Below are positions 1 through 7,937 of a stretch of DNA of 40,463 bases, piece by piece. Both the position numbers and the translations under genes were made by a program. Location of the stretch: the NCBI GenBank assembly GCA_014191975.1, contig BJHG01000012.1, positions 1-40,463 on the forward strand, given 5' to 3'. Source of the stretch: Methylococcaceae bacterium. GTDB taxonomy: Bacteria; Pseudomonadota; Gammaproteobacteria; Methylococcales; Methylomonadaceae. How positions within the stretch are numbered: position 1 is the first letter of the stretch; each line of letters starts with the position of its first letter. The notes below the pieces were generated by a model that ran no database searches, was not told the DNA's origin, and saw nothing but the letters and a program-made list of their open reading frames with translations.

Positions 1-82
1 TATTAGGTGGGATTATTACACTGGTGATGAAAGCCTTTCTTCCCGTTGTGTAAAAGCGGGGGATTTAATTCGCTTTGCTTGA
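1..82 (+). CDS. 3' end of an unidentified gene (partial)
   Basis: The window opens inside a gene whose stop lies just before a terminator. Two plus-strand frames are open from the left edge: one ends with TGA at 80-82 (peptide ending KAGDLIRFA), the other with TAA at 51-53 (hydrophobic peptide ending KAFLPVV). The longer frame sits closer to the terminator and is slightly preferred. Neither tail is recognisable, so no function is proposed. Confidence 0.3.
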   Translation, partial: IRWDYYTGDESLSSRCVKAGDLIRFA

Positions 83-96
83 AGCTGTAAAACAAG

Positions 97-128
97 AAAC
101 CGCCAACCGAAAGGAAGGCGGTTTTTTT
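97..128 (+). terminator. Rho-independent terminator of the left-edge gene
   Basis: A seven-base stem AACCGCC/GGCGGTT (98-104 with 117-123) encloses a 12-base loop and runs into seven T's at 122-128. It faces the convergent rhomboid gene. On the opposite strand the T-run is poor, so it mainly serves the plus strand. Confidence 0.8.
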
Positions 129-142
129 GTATTTTTTTAAGA

Positions 143-832
143 TTATTCAGTTATCGGTTTTGAATGCAAAAACAAACGATAACTCAAACAACCCGCGATG
201 AACCCGCCTAAATGGGCCCACCACGCGACATTTGCACCAACTACAGTGAAAAATACGGTTTCTGTCGCATTGTGTAATTGTAATATCACCCATAAACCTA
301 AAAAGGCAATCGCAGGAATGGGGAAAAGAATGGGGAAAATAAAGGGAATCCAAACAATGACGCGCTCAAGCGGATATAAAAAGAAATAAGCCGCCAACAC
401 ACCAGCAATTGCGCCGGATGCGCCAATAACTGGAATCGTTAAAGACGGATCAAAATACCATTGTAAAACGGTCGCTAACGCGCCACACCAAAGATAAAAC
501 AGTAAAAATCGCCACCGCCCCATTCGGTCTTCGACGTTATCGCCAAAAATCCACAGAAACCACATATTCGCCAATAAATGCGTCCAATCGGCGTGAAAAA
601 ATAAATTACTGATGAATGAAAAACCGTAATCGGGATGCAAACCAAAATCATGCGCCCATTGTGGATTGGAATAGCGAATGGCAATCATCCCAAACTGGTT
701 GATTGCTTGATAACTGATATTGTCGGGCAACACCCATTGCATCACGACAAAAATGATGGTGCAAAGTGCGATAATCGTCCACGTCATAATCGGACGATGG
801 TTGCAGGGCGCGGTATCTCGAAGAGGAATCAT
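143..832 (-). CDS. Rhomboid-family intramembrane serine protease
   Basis: This 229-aa polytopic inner-membrane protein belongs to the rhomboid family, which cleaves transmembrane segments of substrate proteins within the bilayer. The catalytic pair is visible: Ser139 in the GASGAIAG motif of TM4 and His207 in the last helix (WWAHLGGFIAG). The HLLANMW segment (His85 and Asn89) matches the oxyanion-side residues of TM2. The first helix is near residues 16-34, followed by a long periplasmic loop, and the L1 loop contains the family-typical FGDNVEDRMG. Substrates cannot be told from sequence. It is transcribed alone, convergent with the left-edge gene. Confidence 0.9.
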   Translation of the reverse strand: MIPLRDTAPCNHRPIMTWTIIALCTIIFVVMQWVLPDNISYQAINQFGMIAIRYSNPQWAHDFGLHPDYGFSFISNLFFHADWTHLLANMWFLWIFGDNVEDRMGRWRFLLFYLWCGALATVLQWYFDPSLTIPVIGASGAIAGVLAAYFFLYPLERVIVWIPFIFPILFPIPAIAFLGLWVILQLHNATETVFFTVVGANVAWWAHLGGFIAGCLSYRLFLHSKPITE

Positions 833-854
833 TATATTTTATCCTATACGCGGC

Positions 855-881
855 GTGGGGATTTAGACGTTCTAAATCCCC
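855..881. repeat. REP-like palindrome with GTGG foot
   Basis: GTGG at 855-858 leads into a perfect 11-base stem, GGGGATTTAGA (857-867) against TCTAAATCCCC (871-881), with a three-base CGT loop. It lies between ilvE and the rhomboid gene. No T-run follows on either strand, so it is not a classical terminator, though it could protect the ilvE 3' end. The GTGG/GTAG foot plus hairpin is the form of REP elements handled by RAYT transposases. Confidence 0.6.
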
Positions 882-896
882 ATAATCTAGATTTAA

Positions 897-1817
897 TTAA
901 ACGTAAGTCAACCAGTCCGCATATTTGTCACCACGACCGTGAACAGCATCAAAATAAGCAGTTTGTAATTGTTCCGTAATAACACCACGACTTCCACTGC
1001 CAATTTGACGATTATCCAATTCACGAATCGGTGTCACTTCGGCGGCAGAACCCGTGAAAAATGCTTCATCGGCGACATAAATTTCGTCGCGCGTAATGCG
1101 TTTTTCAATCACTTCATAACCGAAATCTCGCGCAATTGTCATGACAGAATCGCGGGTAATCCCTTCTAATGCTGAAGTCGTTTCTGGTGTGTAAATTTTA
1201 CCTTTACGAATAATAAATAAATTTTCCGCACTGCCTTCTGCGGCAAACCCTTGATGATCGAGCATTAACGCTTCGTCATAACCATTTGCTTGCGCTTCTT
1301 GCAAAGCCAAAATTGAATTGATGTAATTGCCGTTGGCTTTGGCTTTACAAAATGTGCTGTTGTGGTGGTTTCTGGTGTAAGACGATGTGCGAATGCGAAT
1401 GCCTTTTTCAATCGCTTCTGCGCCTAAATACGCGCCCCACGACCACGCTGCAACCATGGTGTGAACTTTCAAATTATCCGCCCGCAAACCCATTCCTTCT
1501 GAACCCAAAAAGCTCATCACGCGAATATACGCGCTGTCTAACGTGTTTTTTCTGATGGCATCGATTTGAACTTGGTTTAATTCTTCTTTCGAGTGCGGCA
1601 ATTTCATATTCATGATGTGCGCTGAACGAAATAATCTGTCCGTGTGTTCTTGCAGACGGAAAATCGCCGTGCCTTTTTCAGCGTGATAAGCGCGAACGCC
1701 CTCAAAAACGCCCAGCCCATAATGCAGCGTGTGCGTTAAAACGTGAACTTTTGCGTCGCGCCAATCGACCCAACTTCCATCCATCCAAATAAAACCGTCG
1801 CGGTCATCCATAGTCAT
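897..1817 (-). CDS. ilvE: Branched-chain amino acid aminotransferase
   Basis: A class IV PLP-dependent aminotransferase of 306 aa, the usual IlvE length. It catalyses the last, reversible step of valine, leucine and isoleucine synthesis, using glutamate as amino donor. The PLP lysine is Lys160 in the KANGNYINS motif; the downstream GFAAEGSAENLF and GITRDSV segments are the class IV cofactor-binding signatures. The start at 1817 is supported by GGAGG about eight bases upstream; a second ATG two codons in is less well spaced. D-amino-acid transaminase and aminodeoxychorismate lyase share the fold, but the N-terminal HYGLGVFEGVRAY and the length fit IlvE. Confidence 0.95.
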   Translation of the reverse strand: MTMDDRDGFIWMDGSWVDWRDAKVHVLTHTLHYGLGVFEGVRAYHAEKGTAIFRLQEHTDRLFRSAHIMNMKLPHSKEELNQVQIDAIRKNTLDSAYIRVMSFLGSEGMGLRADNLKVHTMVAAWSWGAYLGAEAIEKGIRIRTSSYTRNHHNSTFCKAKANGNYINSILALQEAQANGYDEALMLDHQGFAAEGSAENLFIIRKGKIYTPETTSALEGITRDSVMTIARDFGYEVIEKRITRDEIYVADEAFFTGSAAEVTPIRELDNRQIGSGSRGVITEQLQTAYFDAVHGRGDKYADWLTYV

Positions 1818-1846
1818 GTTTAAAGCCTCCGAAAAAATTTAAATTT

Positions 1847-1920
1847 GTGGGGGTTCACTGCGTGAACCCGCCAATTACGATAAGTAGTAGAAATAACGGG
1901 TTCACGCAGTGAACCCCTAC
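1847..1920. repeat. Inverted pair of REP elements (BIME-like)
   Basis: Two 24-base arms, 1847-1870 and 1897-1920, are inverted copies that agree at 23 of 24 positions and flank a 26-base spacer. Each arm is itself a hairpin (GGGTTCAC-TGC-GTGAACCC). The outer ends are GTGG on the left and CTAC (GTAG inverted) on the right, the tetranucleotide expected at the foot of REP hairpins. The element fills the gap between rdgC and ilvE. Confidence 0.8.
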
Positions 1921-1938
1921 ACAATCAAATTGTGTGAA

Positions 1939-2847
1939 TTAAGCGCGGTTTTCGCCGCCAAAAATTGCCAACAAACTGGGTAAGAATTTCGCTAATTCAG
2001 CGGTCATAATCGAAAAATCAATATCAAATTTTTCTTCATACGTTGCCGCTTCAGATTCGCCGACTTGTTCTTGAATCAAATCAAGGAATTTCAACCGTTT
2101 CACGCCTAAATTCTCATCTAACACAAACGACAAACGCTCTTCCCAATTTAGTGCTAATTTGATGACTTGTTTGCCAATATCTAAATGATTTTTGATTTCT
2201 GGGGCGGCTAAATCGTGACGTTTGCAGCGAATAATTCCGCCATCTTCTTCAGGCGCACGTAATTCGCATTCGTCTTCAATCGTAATTTCAGAGGGCGGTT
2301 TTTGATTTAAAACCCATTTTGTCATCGTCAAAACGGGTTTATCAACGGTATTTAATGGAATTGCTGCCAATCCGCCCAATGTTTTACGTAGCGCACTCAA
2401 TAAATCTTCAGCTTTTTTCGCCGAAGCCGTATCAACGATGACAAAACCATTTTTGGTGTCGATATACGCAAACGTATTGTGCGAAAAAGTGAACGCACGT
2501 GGTAATAATTCAAAAATCAAATTATCTTTGAGTTCAGTTTTTGCTTTTTTGGACAACTTGTGTCCTTCTTTTTCTTCAAGCTCTTCAATTTTTTCTTGTA
2601 GCATTTCATTGATGACCGAAGACGGCAATACGCGCTCTTCTTTTTTGGCGCAAATCATCAAAAAGCCGTTTGATTCGTGAACTAATTGCTCTGCACCTTT
2701 TCCAAGTGGCGCAGTCCAACCAAAACTAAATGTTTGTTGGCTGGTGCAAGGATGAAAGGCTTGAGTTTCGAGTTTTTCAGCAAGTTTTTCGTCGTTAAAA
2801 GGAAATTCTTCTGTTAAGCGAAATACGCTTAAATTTTTAAACCACAT
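1939..2847 (-). CDS. rdgC: Recombination-associated protein RdgC
   Basis: RdgC is a nucleoid-associated, ring-forming DNA-binding protein of beta- and gammaproteobacteria that restrains RecA-dependent recombination. The 302-aa length and the start MWFKNLSVFRL are typical of the family. Other matching segments are the FHPC...FGWTAPLG block near residues 31-48, the lysine/glutamate-rich central helix (about 84-110) and the C-terminal FDIDFSIMTAELAKFLPSL. It is a single unit, separated from the upstream mrp gene by a terminator that lies just before its start codon. Confidence 0.95.
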   Translation of the reverse strand: MWFKNLSVFRLTEEFPFNDEKLAEKLETQAFHPCTSQQTFSFGWTAPLGKGAEQLVHESNGFLMICAKKEERVLPSSVINEMLQEKIEELEEKEGHKLSKKAKTELKDNLIFELLPRAFTFSHNTFAYIDTKNGFVIVDTASAKKAEDLLSALRKTLGGLAAIPLNTVDKPVLTMTKWVLNQKPPSEITIEDECELRAPEEDGGIIRCKRHDLAAPEIKNHLDIGKQVIKLALNWEERLSFVLDENLGVKRLKFLDLIQEQVGESEAATYEEKFDIDFSIMTAELAKFLPSLLAIFGGENRA

Positions 2848-2859
2848 TTATTATTCCTC

Positions 2860-2884
2860 AAAAAAAGCCCCTTTTTGAAGGGGG
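2860..2884 (-). terminator. Rho-independent terminator behind mrp
   Basis: On the minus strand the hairpin CCCCTT-CAAA-AAGGGG is followed directly by seven T's (A's at 2860-2866). It ends transcripts coming from mrp, only about 13 bases before the rdgC start codon. It could also act as an attenuator in the rdgC leader if rdgC is transcribed from further up. Confidence 0.75.
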
Positions 2885-2947
2885 TTGGTGGATTTGTTTT
2901 AACGGGGCATTATCACATAATTCTATAGTCTATATCGTGACGCACTA

Positions 2948-4027
2948 TTAATTCTGTACTACGATATTGGGGAATTTGCTGCTAAAGTCTTTCGGTTTTA
3001 ATGCCAATTTCGCTGCCATTTTTAGCGCAATATCACGGTAAATTTGCGCGGCACGACTTTCTGGATAAGCCACTACAATCGGTGCACCCACGTCAGCTTG
3101 TAAACGAATTTGCATATCGAGCGGCAACGCGCCCAAACATTCAATTTTATTAATTTCCGCCATTACCACGCCACCGTCTGTTCCAAAAATAGCTTCTTCA
3201 TGCCCACAGTGACTGCAAATATGAACACTCATATTTTCAACTAAACCCAAAACGGGGACATTCACTTTTTCAAACATTCTCAAACCACGTTGTGCATCAA
3301 GCAGCGCAATATCTTGAGGCGTTGTGACAATAATCGCGCCACTGACGGGAACATTTTGCGCAAGTGTTAATTGAATATCACCTGTGCCAGGCGGTAAATC
3401 GATAATCAAATAATCGACGGCTTCCCAACACGTTTCTTTTAGCAATTGTTGCAACGCGCTCGTCACCATTGGACCCCGCCAAATCATGGCTTGATCTTCC
3501 GCAACGAGATAACCAATAGACATCGTTTGTACGCCAAACGCTGTTTTTGGTTGCATCGTTTTGTTGTCGCGGCTTTCGGGTGCGCCTGATAATCCCAACA
3601 TCATAGGAATACTGGGACCATAAATATCCGCATCTAAAATCCCAACATTCGCGCCTTCAGCCGCCAACGCCAAGGCTAAATTTACTGCTGTAGTAGATTT
3701 TCCCACGCCACCTTTTCCTGATGCCACGGCAATAATGTTTTTAACGTTTGAAAGCGGTTTCAAATTTTTCTGAACCGCGTGCGATGCAATTTTCACCCGC
3801 ACATTCACACTAATTTCGTCGATTTCTGGGAACGATTTTAAAAGGTCGGTAAGATCGGTTTTGAGTGTTTCTAAATAACTTTGTGCCGCATAACCTAATT
3901 CCACCTCGATGCGAACATTTGCATCCGTGATTTCAATTTTTTTGATAGCTTTCGCGGTGATTAAATCAATGCCGTAATGCGGGTCGATGAAGGTTTTTAA
4001 ATGGTTTTCGATGTCTTGTTTTGTCAT
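2948..4027 (-). CDS. apbC: Mrp/ApbC-family iron-sulfur cluster carrier ATPase
   Basis: A 359-aa cytosolic P-loop ATPase that binds and delivers Fe-S clusters to apoproteins. It has an N-terminal DUF59/MIP18-like domain (about residues 1-85) followed by the deviant Walker A motif SGKGGVGKST at about 103-112, a Walker B region IIDLPPGTGD, and a C-terminal CSHCG motif whose CxxC bridges the shared cluster. Length and domain order are those of bacterial Mrp/ApbC. The ATG at 4027 gives the standard N-terminus. In many gammaproteobacteria the gene adjoins metG; here metG is 32 kb away. Confidence 0.95.
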   Translation of the reverse strand: MTKQDIENHLKTFIDPHYGIDLITAKAIKKIEITDANVRIEVELGYAAQSYLETLKTDLTDLLKSFPEIDEISVNVRVKIASHAVQKNLKPLSNVKNIIAVASGKGGVGKSTTAVNLALALAAEGANVGILDADIYGPSIPMMLGLSGAPESRDNKTMQPKTAFGVQTMSIGYLVAEDQAMIWRGPMVTSALQQLLKETCWEAVDYLIIDLPPGTGDIQLTLAQNVPVSGAIIVTTPQDIALLDAQRGLRMFEKVNVPVLGLVENMSVHICSHCGHEEAIFGTDGGVVMAEINKIECLGALPLDMQIRLQADVGAPIVVAYPESRAAQIYRDIALKMAAKLALKPKDFSSKFPNIVVQN

Positions 4028-4042
4028 GTTATTTTTTTGATT

Positions 4043-4114
4043 GTAGGGGCAAATAACACTTGCCCGCTCTTATTTTACGAAATTTGTGAGGAGCGAATAT
4101 GATTCGCCCCCCCT
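4043..4114. repeat. Degenerate pair of REP-like palindromes
   Basis: GTAG at 4043-4046 starts a hairpin (GGGCAA...TTGCCC, to about 4065), and an inverted partner at about 4090-4114 (GCGAAT-ATG-ATTCGC, then a C-run ending CCTAT) closes the element. The architecture matches the BIME at 1847-1920, but the two bodies differ and the right foot is ATAG when inverted. It fills the gap between the rhodanese and mrp genes. Confidence 0.55.
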
Positions 4115-4137
4115 ATTTAAAGATATTTAAAGATAAT

Positions 4138-4647
4138 TTATTTTTTCGCAGATTCCACAGGGAAACCAGCATCCTGCCAGCCTTTTATGCCGCTAGTAAC
4201 ACGATAAACGTGGTGATAACCAAATTCTTTTGTCCACATTGCTGCGGTATTTGAGCGTCCGCATTTGTTCCCGCCACAATAAATCACGACTTTTTTACTC
4301 AAATTATTTCCCAAAAGTGCTTTGTAGGCATCTTCACTACCGTCTGCTACATCGTCTTTCCAATTGCGTGTAAATTTACCTTGAAATTCAAAATTAGTCG
4401 CGCCTGCAATATAGGCTTCATTGAATTGTATTTGTGGGTGTGCATCGATTAAAACAAAGTTTTCTTTGCTATCAATCATTTTTTTCAAATCCGTAACCGA
4501 CAATAATTCATAACCACCTTGATCGACGTCGTGATGGATTTTCATCACAATTTCTTCGATTTCGCTTTCTTTGTACGTTTGTGGCTCTGCAAATACTTGT
4601 GACGCAAATAATGCAGTAACAGCTAAAGCTAAAAGTGTTTTTTTCAT
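4138..4647 (-). CDS. Periplasmic rhodanese-like protein
   Basis: A 169-aa single-domain rhodanese with a signal peptide (MKKTLLALAVTALFASQVFA, cut near residue 20-21), so it acts in the periplasm. The active-site loop is VVIYCGGNKCGRS: the first cysteine is at the sulfur-carrying position and a second cysteine lies five residues on. The CH2A-like segment FVLIDAHPQIQFNEAYIAGATN is also present. It is divergent from the sulfite/nitrite reductase operon, which would fit a role in sulfur handling, but the substrate is not indicated. Confidence 0.85.
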   Translation of the reverse strand: MKKTLLALAVTALFASQVFAEPQTYKESEIEEIVMKIHHDVDQGGYELLSVTDLKKMIDSKENFVLIDAHPQIQFNEAYIAGATNFEFQGKFTRNWKDDVADGSEDAYKALLGNNLSKKVVIYCGGNKCGRSNTAAMWTKEFGYHHVYRVTSGIKGWQDAGFPVESAKK

Positions 4648-4817
4648 GGTGAATCCTTCGTAAGTTAAGTTAAAGTATTTGTGATTCGATATGTTTCATT
4701 TTCTGTTTAAAAATTAGATTGTAAATCTATTCTCTTTTTCCGACTGTATAACATTCAGTGTATAATTCAAGCACGGTTTACATATAATCACAATTCAATA
4801 ACAACGATAAAATTCAC

Positions 4818-6470
4818 ATGTATCAATATAATCATAAAGATCAAATTCTCATTGAAGAGCGGGTTGCGCAATTTCGGCGACAAACAGAACAGTTTTTAAA
4901 CGGTGAAATTTCCGAAGATGGTTATCGAAATTTACGTTTAAGAAATGGCGTTTATATTCAAACGCACTCGCCAATGTTGCGTGTGGCAATTCCTTATGGT
5001 GTTTTAAATTCAAAACAACTTCATAAACTCGCACACATTGCGCGGACATACGATAAAAATTATTGTCACGTCACAACACGCCAAAATGTACAATTTAACT
5101 GGCCGAAATTAGAGCAAATCCCTGGTATTTTGGCAGAACTTGCGGAAGTACAAATGCACGCAATTCAAACCAGTGGCAATTGCATGCGTAACACCACCAG
5201 CGATCATTTAGCTGGCGTAAGCATTGACGAAATCGAAGATCCACGTCCATATTGTGAGTTGATTCGACAATGGACAACACTGCATCCCGAATTCGACTGG
5301 TTGCCCCGTAAATTTAAAATTGCCGTTAGTGGTTCGCGCGATGACAGAGCTGCCACACAATTCCACGATATTGGTTTACATTTAGTTGAAAACGACGCAG
5401 GCGAAATCGGCTTTAAAGTGCTCGTCGGTGGTGGTTTAGGACGCACGCCCGTTATCGGACAAGTCATCAAACCATTCTTAGATAAAAAACATATTTTGTC
5501 TTATTTGGAAGCGACGTTGCGAATTTACAATTTATTTGGTCGCCGCGATAACAAATACAAAGCTCGAATCAAAATTTTGGTCAAAGAAGAAGGCTTGGAA
5601 AAATTCAACGACATGGTTGAAAAAGAATGGCTATTAATTCGTGATGGATTAGAAGTCAGCGATGCACGTTTTGATGAAATAAAATCCCATTTTAAACCGT
5701 TTGATTACGACAAAAAAGCGGCTGAAAACACCTCATTTTCAATGTATTACAATGAAAACAAAATCTTTGCAAAATGGATCGAACACAATACCGTTAAACA
5801 TAAAATCGCTGGCTATCGTGCCGTCTTTTTATCCTTAAAACATCCTGAAACACCACCAGGTGATTTAACAGCAGAACAGTTAGATACCATTGCCGATTTA
5901 GCTGTGCGCTATAGTTTTGGTGAAGTTAGAAGTACACATCGTCAAAATTTAGTTTTCGCTGACGTAAAACAAGCCGATTTATTCCAGTTGTGGCAATTAT
6001 TAAATGTCGCACAACTCGCAACGCCAAATATTGGTACGGCAACAGATATGATTTGCTGTCCTGGATTAGATTTCTGCTCATTAGCCAATGCTGGTTCAAT
6101 CGGTGTTGCTAAAGAAATCAATGAAATTCTCGACGACATAGATTATTTACACGATATCGGAGACGTTAAAATCAATATGTCTGGCTGTGTGAATGGTTGC
6201 GCTCATCAAAGTGTGGGACATATTGGCATTTTGGGTGTAGATAAAAAAGGAGTGGAATGGTATCAAATCACGTTGGGTGGCTCGTCAGAAAATGAAGCGG
6301 CTATTGGCGAACGCTTGGGAGCAGCAGTGCCAAAAAATGAAATTGCACCTGCAATAGGCATAATTTTAGATGTCTACATTCAACAACGTTTCCACGAAGA
6401 AACCTTTTTAGAAACCGTCAACCGCGTTGGCATTGAACCATTTAAGGCTAAAGTTTATGCAAATTATTAA
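4818..6470 (+). CDS. Siroheme nitrite/sulfite reductase (hemoprotein)
   Basis: A 550-aa enzyme with two ferredoxin-like half-domains and siroheme/[4Fe-4S] domains, performing six-electron reduction of sulfite or nitrite. The cluster ligands follow the family pattern C-x5-C...C-x3-C: Cys413 and Cys419 (CCPGLDFC) and Cys457 and Cys461 (SGCVNGCAHQ). The RLRNGVYIQ and VTTRQNVQF segments are siroheme-site motifs. The overlapping DUF934 gene downstream is typical of assimilatory sulfite reduction in proteobacteria, so sulfite is the likelier substrate, although annotation pipelines call both. No flavoprotein subunit is adjacent, so the electron donor is unknown. Confidence 0.9.
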   Translation: MYQYNHKDQILIEERVAQFRRQTEQFLNGEISEDGYRNLRLRNGVYIQTHSPMLRVAIPYGVLNSKQLHKLAHIARTYDKNYCHVTTRQNVQFNWPKLEQIPGILAELAEVQMHAIQTSGNCMRNTTSDHLAGVSIDEIEDPRPYCELIRQWTTLHPEFDWLPRKFKIAVSGSRDDRAATQFHDIGLHLVENDAGEIGFKVLVGGGLGRTPVIGQVIKPFLDKKHILSYLEATLRIYNLFGRRDNKYKARIKILVKEEGLEKFNDMVEKEWLLIRDGLEVSDARFDEIKSHFKPFDYDKKAAENTSFSMYYNENKIFAKWIEHNTVKHKIAGYRAVFLSLKHPETPPGDLTAEQLDTIADLAVRYSFGEVRSTHRQNLVFADVKQADLFQLWQLLNVAQLATPNIGTATDMICCPGLDFCSLANAGSIGVAKEINEILDDIDYLHDIGDVKINMSGCVNGCAHQSVGHIGILGVDKKGVEWYQITLGGSSENEAAIGERLGAAVPKNEIAPAIGIILDVYIQQRFHEETFLETVNRVGIEPFKAKVYANY

Positions 6471-6888
6471 AAATAATCAGCTTATCAAAAATCATTGGAC
6501 ATTTTTGGAGGATGAATCACCTGTTGTTGACGGAAATATCTGTGTTTCGTTAGCACGATGGAAGTCTGAAAAAATACAATTATTAAAACACCCTGGTAAT
6601 TTAGGGGTTCGGATTTTAACAACCGATGACGTGGCAAATTTAGGTGATGATGTAGGTTTATTTGCGCTAGTGGAATTGAATGTTTTGGATTTCACTGATG
6701 GGCGTAGTTTTTCTCAAGCGTATTTGTTACGGAATCGCTATGGTTTTCAGGGAGAAATTCGTGCTGTTGGCAAATACTTAGCAGATCAAGCATTTTATTT
6801 TTCGCGGGTAGGTGTTAATGGATTCGCTCCAGAAAATTTGCAACAAACACAAATGACACTGAATGATTTCACGGGATTTTATCAGTAA
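6457..6888 (+). CDS. DUF934 (COG3749) protein, partner of sulfite reductase
   Basis: A 143-aa DUF934 protein, a small family almost always encoded directly behind nitrite/sulfite reductases and presumed to help sulfite reduction. The ATG at 6457 (MQIIKN) overlaps the end of the reductase gene by 14 bases, implying translational coupling; an upstream alternative start would extend it by ten residues and is less likely. Conserved parts visible are LGVRILTTDDV and the C-terminal SQAYLLRNRYGFQGEIRAVG block, ending in FARVG/FSRVGVNGF-type sequence. The molecular function is not established. Confidence 0.88.
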   Translation: MQIIKNNQLIKNHWTFLEDESPVVDGNICVSLARWKSEKIQLLKHPGNLGVRILTTDDVANLGDDVGLFALVELNVLDFTDGRSFSQAYLLRNRYGFQGEIRAVGKYLADQAFYFSRVGVNGFAPENLQQTQMTLNDFTGFYQ

Positions 6889-6899
6889 AAAATAGTCGT

Positions 6900-6937
6900 A
6901 AAAAAGCCCCACTAAATCTATTTCGTGGGGCTTTTTT
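6900..6937. terminator. Bidirectional terminator between convergent genes
   Basis: AAAAAAGCCCCAC (6900-6912) pairs with GTGGGGCTTTTTT (6925-6937) around a 12-base loop. Runs of A on the left and T on the right make it work for both the DUF934 gene (plus) and the CheC-like gene (minus). Confidence 0.88.
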
Positions 6938-6953
6938 ACAATCATTATTTATT

Positions 6954-7520
6954 TTAATTCAGCAGAAAAAAAATTTTTCCTGTCATCGATAAGGACACAC
7001 CTTCAATTGAAAAATTAATGTGTGACACTAAAATAAATTCTTTATTCGACATGCCTTTAATATGCGTCACTATTTCGTTAGCTGACTTAATTTTATAGCA
7101 TGGCAAAGTACTTTCTATGGGGATTTTAAGTGTCTCAGTAATCGCTGATAAGCAAGCGTTAATCATGAGATTACCCAGCTCACACATGCCCTCACTTATG
7201 AATTCATGCACAGTGTCTATATCATATGTTTCCATACTCATCATTTTTTGAATAACGTATAACACCGTTTCTTCAGAAAACGACAACATCACTTGTATAT
7301 TTAACTTACCAACAAATTCTAATGTAACAGTACTAAATTTTTCAGATTCTAATTTCAGCGATGAAATACTGACATCACTGAGTCGAATCAACTCTACTTT
7401 CGAAACAGGTGGCTGTATAGTTTTTCCAATAACATCGCTTAAAACTTGAGTCGCACATTTTGTTCCAATATTGATGATTTCAGATAGCTTGTCAAAATCA
7501 AGCTCATGCTCGATTTTCAT
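6954..7520 (-). CDS. CheC-like phosphatase/chemotaxis protein
   Basis: A 188-aa protein of the CheC/CheX/FliY fold. The two signature helices are present: LSEIINIGTKCATQVLSDVI near residues 12-31 and EGMCELGNLMINACLSAI near 109-126, each with the acidic residue and Asn spaced as in CheC active sites (E-x2/3-N). CheC proteins dephosphorylate CheY-P. It lies four bases behind a CheY-type receiver gene, the obvious partner. No kinase, MCP or flagellar gene is nearby, so whether the pair acts on motility or another output is open. Confidence 0.75.
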   Translation of the reverse strand: MKIEHELDFDKLSEIINIGTKCATQVLSDVIGKTIQPPVSKVELIRLSDVSISSLKLESEKFSTVTLEFVGKLNIQVMLSFSEETVLYVIQKMMSMETYDIDTVHEFISEGMCELGNLMINACLSAITETLKIPIESTLPCYKIKSANEIVTHIKGMSNKEFILVSHINFSIEGVSLSMTGKIFFLLN

Positions 7521-7523
7521 TGA

Positions 7524-7889
7524 TCAAATGTCTAAAAAGTAATCGATAGCTTGACTGATTGAGGATTCAGTAACTGGTTTAGAAACAAAGATTGTTCCTA
7601 ATTCCCGCGCTTGTTCTTGGTAAGTTTCTTGTACGTTTGCAGAAAAAATCACAAGACGAATGTGAGGATATTTCCCCAGAATTTCTTTCGCTGCATCGGT
7701 CCCCAACATGCCTGGCATATTGATGTCCATAGTACAGTAATCAGGTTGTTCAATATCAATCATGGCAATTGCGTCTTCACCCGTTACGGCTTCACTAAAA
7801 ATCCAATCAGGATGTTTTGCGCTGATATGTTGACGGATGAACATTCTTGAAATTTTACTATCATCTACAACTAAAACGGTTTTAGACAT
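7524..7889 (-). CDS. Single-domain CheY-type response regulator
   Basis: A 121-aa stand-alone receiver domain with no output domain. The phosphorylation set is complete: acidic pair Asp9/Asp10 (VVDDS), phospho-acceptor Asp55 (TMDINMPG), the switch Ser in VIFSAN, and Lys in FVSKPV. It presumably signals through protein contact. The stop is four bases from the CheC-like gene, so the two form an operon and the neighbour is probably its phosphatase. The cognate kinase is not in the window. Confidence 0.92.
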   Translation of the reverse strand: MSKTVLVVDDSKISRMFIRQHISAKHPDWIFSEAVTGEDAIAMIDIEQPDYCTMDINMPGMLGTDAAKEILGKYPHIRLVIFSANVQETYQEQARELGTIFVSKPVTESSISQAIDYFLDI

Positions 7890-7937
7890 AAATTACTCTC
7901 TTGATATAAAAATGGTTAATTGAAAACGAACGAATTA

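Noticed and set aside
4745-4757. TGTATAACATTC before the sulfite reductase gene as a third Zur site
   Set aside because: Only one half resembles the Zur core; the other side has no matching TGTTATA half.
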